The notes: generated from the sequence alone by a model not told the origin. DNA of 23,623 nucleotides from Treponema sp. (GCA_016290335.1 JAEETM010000052.1:1-23623); one strand, 5' to 3'. Shown: positions 15,054 to 22,145, numbered from the stretch's first letter. Translations and numbers: made by a program.

Positions 15054-16289
15054 ATGGATAATAAAGCCTTATTCAGTTTATCATATGGCGTTTTCATTCT
15101 TGGGACAAAAAGCAAGGGCAAAATCAATGCGTGCGTAACAAACACATGTATGCAGGTTGCAAACGACCCAACAAGAATCGCCATATCTGTAATTAACACA
15201 AACCTCACCTGCAGTATGATTAAGGAATCGGGCGTTTTTGCGCTTTCCATTCTCGATAAAACTACTGCATTTGAGACAATCAAACGGTTCGGCTATCAGA
15301 GCGGTAAAAGTGTGGATAAGTTTGCAGACTTTCCCTATTCTACTGATGATGAAGGCTGTCCTTATTTAAACTCGCAGATTTGTGCCCTTATTTCTGCAAA
15401 GGTATTAAGCTCTCAGGACCTGGGAACTCATACTCTTTTTACCGCAGAAGTAACAGATGCAAAAATGATGAGTAAGCAGGATCCAATTACCTACGCCTTC
15501 TATCAGAGCTATATCAAACCAAAACCGGTTGTACAGACTGCAAAAAAGATTGTCGGCTGGCGTTGCAGAATATGCGGCTATGAGTACAAAAATACTGAGC
15601 TCCCTGCTGATTTTACCTGCCCTCTCTGCGGACATCCTGCTGAGGATTTTGAACCGATTTATGAAGAGCTTGCAGTATCAGCTACCGCAGCATCAATTGT
15701 ACAGGAAACCAAATTAAACCAAAATAAAGCAGAAAGTTCAAAGGAGGAAAAAATGAACAAATACGCTGGAACACAGACAGAAAAAAACTTATTGGAAGCA
15801 TTTGCCGGAGAAAGCCAGGCAAGAAACAAATACACTTATTTTGCTTCAAAAGCTAAAAAAGAAGGCTTTGAACAGATTGCTGCAATTTTTGAAGCAACAG
15901 CAAACAACGAAAAAGAACACGCAAAAATGTGGTTCAAAGAGCTTGATGGAATCGGTTCAACTGCCGAAAACCTTAAAGCTGCTGCCGACGGCGAAAACCA
16001 CGAATGGACAGATATGTACGAAGGCTTTGCAAAAACAGCCGAAGCAGAAGGATTTGCCGCACTTGCTGCAAAGTTCCGTGCTGTAGCTGCTATCGAAAAA
16101 CATCACGAGGAACGCTACCGTGCCCTCCTCAAGAATGTTGAAACAGCCGCCGTATTTGAAAAAAGCGAAGTAAAGGTTTGGGAATGCCGAAACTGCGGAC
16201 ACATCATCGTTGGAACAAAAGCTCCAGAAGTTTGCCCGGTTTGCGCTCACCCACAGAGCTACTTCGAAATCAGCGCAGAGAATTATTAA
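15054..16289 (+). CDS. Flavin reductase-like / rubredoxin / rubrerythrin fusion
   Basis: 411 residues. Residues about 1-155 are an FMN-binding split-barrel flavin-reductase domain ([21 protein letters not shown]) as in high-molecular-weight rubredoxin. Residues 168-200 are a rubredoxin ([11 protein letters not shown] and [15 protein letters not shown]; Cys171, 174, 189, 192). A polar linker runs to residue 233, and residues 234-411 are a complete rubrerythrin with diiron motifs ([29 protein letters not shown]) and an FeS4 tail ([14 protein letters not shown]). Flavin and rubredoxin domains would pass electrons to the peroxidase domain within one chain; the electron source is inferred, NAD(P)H or a partner reductase. 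AAGGA overlapping the previous stop precedes the ATG. The reading frame is unbroken across the join. Confidence 0.94.
   Translation: MDNKALFSLSYGVFILGTKSKGKINACVTNTCMQVANDPTRIAISVINTNLTCSMIKESGVFALSILDKTTAFETIKRFGYQSGKSVDKFADFPYSTDDEGCPYLNSQICALISAKVLSSQDLGTHTLFTAEVTDAKMMSKQDPITYAFYQSYIKPKPVVQTAKKIVGWRCRICGYEYKNTELPADFTCPLCGHPAEDFEPIYEELAVSATAASIVQETKLNQNKAESSKEEKMNKYAGTQTEKNLLEAFAGESQARNKYTYFASKAKKEGFEQIAAIFEATANNEKEHAKMWFKELDGIGSTAENLKAAADGENHEWTDMYEGFAKTAEAEGFAALAAKFRAVAAIEKHHEERYRALLKNVETAAVFEKSEVKVWECRNCGHIIVGTKAPEVCPVCAHPQSYFEISAENY
15741..15755 (+). promoter_or_regulatory. Internal ribosome site at the rubredoxin/rubrerythrin junction
   Basis: AAGGAGG (15741-15747), five A residues, then an in-frame ATG (15753-15755, residue 234 of the fusion). 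This is a near-ideal ribosome site exactly where an ordinary rubrerythrin begins ([12 protein letters not shown]). A 178-residue rubrerythrin could be made besides the fusion. Confidence 0.7.
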
Positions 16290-16306
16290 AATAAGTTTTT
16301 ATAATA

Positions 16307-16334
16307 TGTCATTATCGGGCTTGACCCGATAATC
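16307..16334 (+). repeat. 28-bp TGTCATT hairpin repeat, copy C
   Basis: TGTC, then stem ATTATCGGG (16311-16319), loop CTTGA, stem CCCGATAAT (16325-16333), a perfect nine-pair hairpin. It lies 17 bases after the stop of the fusion gene. Confidence 0.85.
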
Positions 16335-16343
16335 CTATTAAAA

Positions 16344-16371
16344 GATTGCCGTATCTGGTACGACAATGACA
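16344..16371 (-). repeat. 28-bp TGTCATT hairpin repeat, copy D (inverted partner of C)
   Basis: On the minus strand: TGTC, then ATTGTCGTA, loop CCAGA, TACGGCAAT, C. Same length and layout as copy C, in opposite orientation, nine bases apart. Together they form a paired element between the oxidative-stress operon and the lipoprotein gene. It could end transcription from the left; there is no clear T-tract. Confidence 0.75.
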
Positions 16372-16419
16372 TTTCTTTCGGAGAAAGCAAAACTATTTTT
16401 CTAAATAAGGAAGATTTTT

Positions 16420-16830
16420 ATGAAAAACACTTTTAAGACTCTTTTTGCACTTGCATTGCTTTGCAGCGTTGCATTCATTTTCAGTTCATGTATTTTTGAT
16501 CCTAATTTCGGTCTGGAAGAAATTACATTTGAAGAAATTACAAAGGCTGAGTTGTATGATAATTATGATTATACAATAGAAACAAACACTTATGATTCTG
16601 ATGGTACACAGACAAAACATGAAGTAACTTCTGGTACTGCAACAGCTGCAGAAGTAAAAGCAACTGCCCTTACAGGAAAAGCTACAATTGAAGCCGGCAA
16701 GCTTTTGAAAACTTACTCTGGTGGTGTACGTGCAAACAAAAAGTTTAAGAAAATTGTAATTTACATTTACACAAATAATAGCGATGGAAAACAAATTGGC
16801 AGTGTAATCACAACTTATACAAAAAAATAA
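16420..16830 (+). CDS. Small predicted lipoprotein
   Basis: 136 residues. AAGGAAG lies about seven bases before the ATG. The N-terminus is a lipoprotein signal (MKNTFKTLFALALLCSVAF) ending in FSSC with the lipidated Cys at 24, a lax lipobox typical of spirochaetes. The mature part is Thr-, Lys- and Glu-rich with repeated beta-prone strands (DYTIETNTYDSDGTQ, KFKKIVIYIYTNN). No family is recognised. Its stop codon lies within a hairpin at 16825-16850. Surface or periplasmic location is expected. Confidence 0.8.
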   Translation: MKNTFKTLFALALLCSVAFIFSSCIFDPNFGLEEITFEEITKAELYDNYDYTIETNTYDSDGTQTKHEVTSGTATAAEVKATALTGKATIEAGKLLKTYSGGVRANKKFKKIVIYIYTNNSDGKQIGSVITTYTKK

Positions 16831-16850
16831 GCTGATTCCAGCTCTTATTT
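16825..16850 (+). terminator. Hairpin over the lipoprotein stop codon
   Basis: AAATAAGCTG, loop ATTC, CAGCT(C)TTATTT: ten pairs with one bulged C. It contains the TAA of the lipoprotein gene and ends directly before the ribosome site of the next gene. It could be a weak terminator or attenuator; no T-run follows beyond the arm itself. Confidence 0.45.
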
Positions 16851-16852
16851 AA

Positions 16853-16948
16853 GGAACGCTTTGCTTTATGGGAACAATAATTGTAAGCATTATTCTACTT
16901 GCGCTGATTGTACTTGCAATTGTTTTTATAATAAAAGCAAAGCGTTCC
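16853..16948 (+). promoter_or_regulatory. Perfect 15-bp inverted repeat enclosing the translation start
   Basis: GGAACGCTTTGCTTT (16853-16867) ends immediately before the ATG at 16868. Its exact reverse complement AAAGCAAAGCGTTCC lies at 16934-16948, inside the coding region. In the mRNA the ribosome site and spacer would be held in a 15-bp helix closing a 66-base loop. Confidence 0.6.
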
Positions 16949-17059
16949 GGTAAACATCCAGACTGCAGTGGAAATTGCAGCGGCTGTAATGTCTGCAGCA
17001 CCTGTACAACACACAATTCTTATCTTAATTCAGAAGAAAACACTTCTGCTACCAATTAA
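16868..17059 (+). CDS. FeoB-associated-type Cys-rich membrane protein
   Basis: 63 residues. One N-terminal membrane helix (TIIVSIILLALIVLAIVFII), a basic stretch (KAKRSGK), then a cysteine cluster (CSGNCSGCNVCSTC) and a polar tail. This layout matches the FeoB-associated Cys-rich membrane proteins found beside ferrous iron transporters, but no feoA or feoB is in view, so an iron role is inference. AAGGA lies 12 bases before the ATG, longer than usual, and is part of an inverted repeat that could hide it. The gene overlaps the end of the convergent lipoprotein gene by 11 bases. Confidence 0.75.
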   Translation: MGTIIVSIILLALIVLAIVFIIKAKRSGKHPDCSGNCSGCNVCSTCTTHNSYLNSEENTSATN

Positions 17060-18209
17060 AATCAATTTCATCTGAAACAATTCCACCTTCCATCCAGCTT
17101 CTCCATGCTGCATTTATCTCATAGGCGGAACTACCACTTACTTCCAGATAATACATTTTTCCTGCTTCAACTTCCAGTTCAGGAACACTTATATCTCGCA
17201 TAGGACTACCAACCATCCAGCCGGAAATGGTAACTGTAGAAGAAATATATGAGCTGTCTAAGCTTGTCATTGGAACTTCAAATACAAGAGTTTTTCCTGT
17301 ATTTATAGTTTTTCCACCAGTAGAAGTTACAGCTGCTTCTGCGTAAGCCCCTTTATAAAGCTTAATACCAGTCTGCGCATTTCCATTATAAATTGTAACA
17401 TACGCCGCCCCTGGTCTGGAATACTCTTCGAAAGCACTTGGATCAAACCAATCAAGAACATAAATTTCCCAGGATCTGTTATCTTCGTGCAATCTGTTTT
17501 GAATATAAACAAGTCCACCATCAATTATATTTTTTGGAAACCAGGTTAATATCTCTCCGGTTCTCCTGTCTAATCTTCGTAATGTTGGATAAAGTGTATA
17601 ATAGTAATAACTTACAGGAATCTTTGTTTGAACAGTATTTGCTGCTTCAAATGACAGGGCTTCTCCCCAGGGACTATCCATACGTAATTCAATATTGTAA
17701 TTTGTAGGATTATTTAACAGCAGATATGCATCGCCATCAAGGTATCCTGAAATCGTATAAACCATATTACTATTAGCTTCTGAGTCAGCATTATAGTAAA
17801 CATAAATCATATCCAAAGGATTATGTCCCAATTCATAGTAGTATTTTTGATAATATAAGTAATCATCTTCTGTTACTACGTAAAGTACAAAATCTCCAGA
17901 ATTATAAAAAAGTCTGTCATCTCTTTTTAAGCCTGAAGTTGTTCCCGCTCGAACACCGCCAATCAGAGTAGCGTCAGAAGGAGTACCTTTAAAGCAGACA
18001 ACATTCCTATTCGTCTCATTTCTTACTCTTATTGAACATTCAGCTCCATAATAATCTGTATAATCTATATCTCTATTATAATAATTTGTATACCCCTGCC
18101 CATTATCATCTCCCATATATATGTATTTTACTCGTGGTTCCTGTGTACAGCCTGTAATAAAAATAGAAAAAATAAGCATTAAAACAAATGTAAAAGAAAT
18201 ATTTTTCAT
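17049..18209 (-). CDS. Predicted lipoprotein, Tyr-rich
   Basis: 386 residues. Lipoprotein signal peptide (SFTFVLMLIFSIFITGC) with lipidated Cys21. The mature protein is beta-rich and tyrosine-rich (YYYTLYPTLRRL, YLYYQKYYYEL). The C-terminal part appears made of repeated strand patterns (AAYVTIYNGNAQTGIKLYKG and ISGWMVGSPMRDISVPELE), which suggests Ig-like or similar sandwich domains. I do not recognise the family. Expected at the outer membrane or periplasm. The ribosome site is odd: GGGGCGG about five bases before the ATG rather than GGAGG. It ends convergently with the small Cys-rich gene and starts divergently from the Fur-family gene. A TATAAT at 18242-18237 may be its -10, without a good -35. 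Confidence 0.85.
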   Translation of the reverse strand: MKNISFTFVLMLIFSIFITGCTQEPRVKYIYMGDDNGQGYTNYYNRDIDYTDYYGAECSIRVRNETNRNVVCFKGTPSDATLIGGVRAGTTSGLKRDDRLFYNSGDFVLYVVTEDDYLYYQKYYYELGHNPLDMIYVYYNADSEANSNMVYTISGYLDGDAYLLLNNPTNYNIELRMDSPWGEALSFEAANTVQTKIPVSYYYYTLYPTLRRLDRRTGEILTWFPKNIIDGGLVYIQNRLHEDNRSWEIYVLDWFDPSAFEEYSRPGAAYVTIYNGNAQTGIKLYKGAYAEAAVTSTGGKTINTGKTLVFEVPMTSLDSSYISSTVTISGWMVGSPMRDISVPELEVEAGKMYYLEVSGSSAYEINAAWRSWMEGGIVSDEIDFNW

Positions 18210-18280
18210 ATAAACCGCCCCATAAAACTAACTTTTATTATAACACAATTATTTTAGTTTTAAAATCAGCAGAAACTCAT

Positions 18281-18309
18281 TTGACACAAAATCTTGAATA
18301 ATATAAATT
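18281..18309 (+). promoter_or_regulatory. Promoter of the Fur-family gene
   Basis: A perfect TTGACA (18281-18286), 17 bases, then TAAATT (18304-18309); TATAAA at 18302 with a 15-base spacer is an alternative. Either -10 puts the transcript start within a few bases of the ATG at 18317, and no ribosome site is present, so the mRNA may be leaderless. Confidence 0.55.
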
Positions 18310-18316
18310 AATTTCA

Positions 18317-18739
18317 ATGATAAAATCTCCATACAAAACAAAACAACAGTCATTAATTCTCACATATCTTAAATCAATTCAGGGCGTACATTTTACAGCA
18401 GAAGATGTAAGACAGCATTTTGAAAAAAAAGGTGTCGCCATTGGAATTGCAACAATTTACAGGCAGCTGGAAAAGTTTGTGACAGACGGGATTTTGCAAA
18501 AATATTTTATAGACGAACATTCAGCGTGCTGCTTTGAATACTCAGGCGAAAACTGTAATCCGGATGAAGCTCACTTTCATCTTAAATGCGAAAAATGCGG
18601 CCGTTTAATTCACCTTGAATGTGAAGACCTTGAAGATTTAACAAAGCACCTTAAAACAGAACACGGCTTTACCATAAATCCCTACCGCACCGTACTTTAC
18701 GGCGTTTGCGAAAAATGTCAACCCCAGACTGACAATTAA
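18317..18739 (+). CDS. Fur-family metalloregulator, probably Zur
   Basis: 140 residues, the usual family length. The N-terminal winged helix contains the recognition helix (GIATIYRQLEKF, about 42-54). The C-terminal dimer and metal domain has the structural zinc site Cys91/Cys94 (CEKC) with Cys131/Cys134 (GVCEKC), plus sensor-type residues in AHFHLKC (His86, His88), Glu102 and His116. The family binds palindromic operators when loaded with metal and represses uptake or stress genes. Assignment to zinc rests on the downstream ZnuA-type gene with two Fur-type boxes; Fur or PerR cannot be excluded from sequence alone. No ribosome site precedes the ATG. An 11-bp hairpin follows the stop. Confidence 0.9.
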   Translation: MIKSPYKTKQQSLILTYLKSIQGVHFTAEDVRQHFEKKGVAIGIATIYRQLEKFVTDGILQKYFIDEHSACCFEYSGENCNPDEAHFHLKCEKCGRLIHLECEDLEDLTKHLKTEHGFTINPYRTVLYGVCEKCQPQTDN

Positions 18740-18747
18740 TATAATGT

Positions 18748-18770
18748 GCAGTTTTGTATTACAAAACTGC
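18748..18770 (+). terminator. Perfect 11-bp hairpin after the Fur-family gene
   Basis: GCAGTTTTGTA (18748-18758), a single T, then TACAAAACTGC (18760-18770). It starts nine bases after the stop. With a one-base centre it would fold as a slightly shorter stem. Probably part of the terminator region, though no U-tract follows directly. Confidence 0.5.
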
Positions 18771-18820
18771 AAGCGAAGGCAGAATAAATGGTTGGCTACA
18801 AAAAATAAAAGCCTTCGCTT
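18771..18820 (+). terminator. Second hairpin between the regulator and znuA-like genes
   Basis: AAGCGAAGGC (18771-18780) pairs with GCCTTCGCTT (18811-18820) across a 30-base loop, followed by TT. It ends right before the first Fur-type box. A terminator insulating znuA from the regulator gene is plausible. Confidence 0.45.
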
Positions 18821-18821
18821 T

Positions 18822-18836
18822 TGAGAATTATTATCA
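18822..18836 (+). promoter_or_regulatory. Fur-family operator, box 1
   Basis: TGAGAATTATTATCA matches the 7-1-7 pattern TGATAAT-N-ATTATCA at 13 of 14 defined positions. It lies seven bases upstream of the -35 of the ZnuA-type gene. Confidence 0.7.
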
Positions 18837-18843
18837 AATTCTA

Positions 18844-18872
18844 TTGACATAAGACTTCATTCTCCGTACAAT
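18844..18872 (+). promoter_or_regulatory. Promoter of the ZnuA-type gene
   Basis: TTGACA (18844-18849), an exact 17-base spacer, and TACAAT (18867-18872): a near-consensus sigma-70 promoter. It is bracketed by two Fur-type boxes, so it should be strong and tightly repressed when metal is plentiful. Confidence 0.8.
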
Positions 18873-18873
18873 C

Positions 18874-18888
18874 TGATAACAATTATCA
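18874..18888 (+). promoter_or_regulatory. Fur-family operator, box 2
   Basis: TGATAACAATTATCA matches TGATAAT-N-ATTATCA at 13 of 14 defined positions. It starts one base after the -10 and covers the expected transcript start. Its centre is 52 bases from that of box 1, about five helical turns. Confidence 0.75.
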
Positions 18889-18915
18889 AATTATATAATT
18901 AACGGAGTAACAACA

Positions 18916-20016
18916 ATGTCTTTCACAAAAAAATTAATTACAGCAACACTTTTACTTACAGTTTTAGCTTCATCATCCTTTGCAAAACCAAAAGCAAAAA
19001 AAACTAAAGAAACAAAGAACACAAATACAATTAAAATAGTTACCACAATTTTCCCGGAATACGACTGGACCCGCGAAATTATCGGTACACAATCAGAAAA
19101 CACAGAGCTGGCCCTTCTTATGAATAACGGTACTGACCTTCACTCTTACCAGCCTTCAATCCAGGATATTGCCAAAATTAGCACCGCTGATATTTTTATT
19201 TACGTTGGCGGAGAAAGCGACGGCTGGGTAAAAGATGCTCTTAAAAATGTCCGCAATAAAAATATCATCACACTGAATCTTATGGAGCTGCTTGGAGATA
19301 AAGTTCGCGAAGAAGAAATAATAGAGGGCATGCAGGCTGAAGAAGAGGAACATCATCACGAGCACCACCATGATGAAGAAGCTGAACATGACGAACATGG
19401 CCATGATGAAGAAGCAGAAAGCCATGAAGAACATGGCCATGATGGAGAAGGTCATCATCACGAAGACGAAGATGAAATTGAATATGATGAACATGTATGG
19501 CTTTCACTGCGAAATGCAAAAATCTGCTGCAATGCTATTTGTGAAGCTCTCTGTAAAATCGCACCGGAAAATGCCACAGCCTATAAAGCAAATCACGCCG
19601 CTTATTCTAAAAAGCTTGATGATTTAGACTCCCGCATTTCTAAAACAGTTTCTGCTTCCGCACAGAAAACACTTCTTTTTGGAGACCGTTTTCCTTTCCG
19701 CTATTTTGTTGATGATTACAGCTTAAACTATTATGCTGCTTTTGTTGGCTGTTCAGCAGAAACAGAAGCCAGCTTTGAAACAATTATATTCCTTGCAAAA
19801 AAGGTTGATGAACTTGGACTTAATTCAGTCTGCCAGATAGAAAGCGGAACAGGTAAAATCGCCAGAACAATCATTCAGTCAAGCAAAAACAAAAATGCCT
19901 CAATCCTCACCTTTGATTCCATGCAATCCGTAAACAACACAGATATCCAAAATGGCACTACATACCTTAGCATTATGGAGAATAATCTTGCGATCTTAAA
20001 AGAAGCCCTACGATAA
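18916..20016 (+). CDS. znuA: ZnuA-type zinc ABC transporter substrate-binding protein
   Basis: 366 residues. Signal peptide 1-23 (KKLITATLLLTVLASSSFA). The cluster 9 (ZnuA/TroA) fold follows: IKIVTTIFPEYDWTREIIG, the first metal ligand in DLHSYQPS, a long His/Asp/Glu-rich loop at about 140-188 (EEEEHHHEHHHDEE onward), and the second ligand in DEHVWLS. Where many relatives have a third His there is GDRFPFRYFVDDY, a variant I associate with a Firmicutes-like ZnuA subgroup. The His-rich loop is typical of zinc-specific members and helps collect zinc in the periplasm. GGAG lies eight bases before the ATG. No membrane or ATPase subunit genes (znuB, znuC) follow; the next gene is convergent, so the transporter partners must be elsewhere. 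Expression is probably repressed by the upstream Fur-family regulator. Confidence 0.9.
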   Translation: MSFTKKLITATLLLTVLASSSFAKPKAKKTKETKNTNTIKIVTTIFPEYDWTREIIGTQSENTELALLMNNGTDLHSYQPSIQDIAKISTADIFIYVGGESDGWVKDALKNVRNKNIITLNLMELLGDKVREEEIIEGMQAEEEEHHHEHHHDEEAEHDEHGHDEEAESHEEHGHDGEGHHHEDEDEIEYDEHVWLSLRNAKICCNAICEALCKIAPENATAYKANHAAYSKKLDDLDSRISKTVSASAQKTLLFGDRFPFRYFVDDYSLNYYAAFVGCSAETEASFETIIFLAKKVDELGLNSVCQIESGTGKIARTIIQSSKNKNASILTFDSMQSVNNTDIQNGTTYLSIMENNLAILKEALR

Positions 20017-20034
20017 AGCTACAGCAATTTTGGA

Positions 20035-20095
20035 ACAAAACTGCAAGCACAAGCTGGTTCAGTTTGCAGTAACAAAACAGCTGTCAGCTTGTGCT
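20035..20095. terminator. Hairpin between convergent znuA-type and EF-G genes
   Basis: AGCACAAGCTG (20046-20056) pairs perfectly with CAGCTTGTGCT (20085-20095) around 28 bases. A smaller pair, ACTGCAA (20040-20046) with TTGCAGT (20064-20070), offers an alternative fold. One arm overlaps the EF-G stop codon. Likely a two-way terminator, without strong T-tracts. It shares 14 bases with the element at 18761. Confidence 0.5.
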
Positions 20096-22145
20096 AATAG
20101 CTGCTTAAACCACCAACCTTGAGCTGGAAGTGACTGAACTCCATGCTGAAGCTTGCGCGTCCCTGGGTTGCTGAACGGAGATTTGTTGTAAATCCGAACA
20201 TATTTGCCATTGGCGCCTGGGCGTGAATAATTTCTGTATTAGATTTTGAATCCTGGCCCATAATACTGCCACCACGCTGACTGAGCTGGCTTGAAGCAGG
20301 ACCAACAAACTCTTTAGGGCAGGAAATATCAACATTCATAACCGGTTCAAGAATCTGTGGTACGGCTGCGGTACAGGCTTTATCAAAAACCTGAGCGGCA
20401 CAGGAAGCAAAAGCAAAAGGTGTAGAAGTAAGCTCGTTGTAATCAATAGCTGTTACCTTAACGCCAACCTCTGTACAAGGATATCCGTAGCTAATTCCAG
20501 AATCAAGGGCATTCTTAAAACCATTTTCAATTGATTCCATAATTTCATCAGGAATACCAGTTGTACGGCAGGTAATTTCAAAGGAGTTTCCACTGCCCTG
20601 TTCACGTCTTTCAACTGTAATTGTAAGACCTGCAGTATTTTCTTTTCCACCAAGAACTCGTGAATATTCTTCTGTAGCTGTAGCTGTATTTGTAATAGAT
20701 TCCCTGTAGGTAACCTGTGGAGCACCAACATTACACTTTACGCCAAAATCATCGCGCATACGGGTTACAAGAACATCCAGATGAAGCTCGCCCATTCCGC
20801 TTATAATAAGCTGTCCGGTTTCGGCATCTTCATGGCTTGTAAAGGTTGGGTCTTCACGGCTCAGAATCTCAAGAGTTTCATTCATCTTGTCTTTTTCGGA
20901 CATTGATTCCGGCTCAAGGGCAACAGAAATAACCGGCTGAGGGAAGGAAGGCTTTTCGAGTAAAACAGGGAAGGCTTCGGTACCAATTGAGTCACCAGTC
21001 TGTGCAAGTTTAAGACCAATAAATACAGCAATATCTCCGGCCGAAACTGAATCGCAAGGCTCAGACTTATCGGCATGCATACGAAGTATTCTGTTTACAC
21101 GCTCACGCTTTTTCTTGTTGATGTTGTAAATCTGCATACCGGAAGAGATTTTTCCAGAATACATACGGACATAACATAAAGGTCCCATTTCTCTATCATA
21201 CTGAATCTTGAAAACAAGTCCGAGCGCCATCTTTGAAGCATCACAAGGAACATCAAGTTCTTCCTGCTGGTCTTTCTTAAGCTTAACACCCTTTGCAGGA
21301 GGTACATCTGTAGGACAAGGAAGATAATCAATTACTGCATCAATAAGAGGCTGAACTCCCTGATTATGGCGGGCAGAACCCATTATAAAAGGAACAAACT
21401 GTCTGTTTATTGTTGCTTTCCTGATTGCAGCCTTAAGCTGGTCTACAGAGATTTCTTCGCCTTCAAGATAGATTTCGGCAAGGGCATCATCTGTACCGGC
21501 AACCATATCAACAAGTTTTTCATGCCATTCATCAGCTTCGGCCCGGCGTGAATCTGCAATATCACTTTCAATGATTGTTGCACCTTCATCCTCTTCCGAC
21601 CAGCGGAGTTCTTTCATTTTGAGCAGATCAATAACGCCTTCAAACTCAGGTCCCTGTCCAATTGGAATCTGCAATGCAAGACAATCAACGCCAAACTTTT
21701 CGTGGACATCTTCCATTGAACCAAAGAAGTCTGCACCAATTCGGTCCATCTTGTTCATAAAACCAAGGCGAGGAACATTAAACTCGTCGGCCTGCTTCCA
21801 AACAGTTTCTGTCTGAGGCTGAACACCGTCAACTGCACAAATAACGGCAACAGCACCATCAAGTACACGCAGAGAACGCTCTACCTCGGCGGTAAAGTCT
21901 ACGTGTCCCGGAGTGTCTATAATATTGATTTGATAATTTTTCCAGTAAGTTGTTGTGGCGGCAGAACAGATTGTAATACCACGCTCCTGCTCCTGCTGCA
22001 TCCAGTCCATAGTAGCCTGGCCGTCATCTATTTCGCCAATCTTATGTATTTTGCCTGTATAAAAGAGAATACGTTCTGTGGTAGTTGTTTTACCGGCATC
22101 AATATGTGCCATAATGCCGATATTACGCATTTTGTCTAAGGACAT
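20094..22145 (-). CDS. fusA: Translation elongation factor G
   Basis: 683 residues, slightly shorter than the usual ~700. It is the ribosomal GTPase that drives tRNA-mRNA translocation, and with ribosome recycling factor it splits spent ribosomes. GTPase motifs: AHIDAGKTT (13-21), switch I ERGITICSAATT, DTPGH (77-81) and NKMD (131-134). Domains II to V are complete (ISGMGELHLDVL, YGYPCTEVGVKV, LEPVMNVDISCP, GGSIMGQDS). AGGAG lies six bases before the ATG. Spirochaetes often have two EF-Gs with split roles (spdEFG1 for translocation, spdEFG2 for recycling); which one this is cannot be settled here. It stands apart from str-operon genes. A TATAAT at 22201-22196 with TTTTCA 17 bases upstream is a likely promoter. 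Confidence 0.95.
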   Translation of the reverse strand: MSLDKMRNIGIMAHIDAGKTTTTERILFYTGKIHKIGEIDDGQATMDWMQQEQERGITICSAATTTYWKNYQINIIDTPGHVDFTAEVERSLRVLDGAVAVICAVDGVQPQTETVWKQADEFNVPRLGFMNKMDRIGADFFGSMEDVHEKFGVDCLALQIPIGQGPEFEGVIDLLKMKELRWSEEDEGATIIESDIADSRRAEADEWHEKLVDMVAGTDDALAEIYLEGEEISVDQLKAAIRKATINRQFVPFIMGSARHNQGVQPLIDAVIDYLPCPTDVPPAKGVKLKKDQQEELDVPCDASKMALGLVFKIQYDREMGPLCYVRMYSGKISSGMQIYNINKKKRERVNRILRMHADKSEPCDSVSAGDIAVFIGLKLAQTGDSIGTEAFPVLLEKPSFPQPVISVALEPESMSEKDKMNETLEILSREDPTFTSHEDAETGQLIISGMGELHLDVLVTRMRDDFGVKCNVGAPQVTYRESITNTATATEEYSRVLGGKENTAGLTITVERREQGSGNSFEITCRTTGIPDEIMESIENGFKNALDSGISYGYPCTEVGVKVTAIDYNELTSTPFAFASCAAQVFDKACTAAVPQILEPVMNVDISCPKEFVGPASSQLSQRGGSIMGQDSKSNTEIIHAQAPMANMFGFTTNLRSATQGRASFSMEFSHFQLKVGGLSSY

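Noticed and set aside
15054..16289. The three-part rubrerythrin protein as an artefact of a sequencing frameshift.
   Set aside because: All three domains are in the same frame with an ordinary polar linker, so no frameshift is needed; only a lost stop codon would be, which resequencing could test.
19156..19519. Minus-strand open frames rich in Met, Phe and His opposite the ZnuA-type gene.
   Set aside because: They come from reading the repetitive His/Asp/Glu codons of the metal-binding loop backwards.
20094..22145. The ICSAAT variation in EF-G switch I as a sign of antibiotic resistance or lost function.
   Set aside because: The key switch I Thr of RGIT and all GTPase motifs are present; one residue change here is within family variation.
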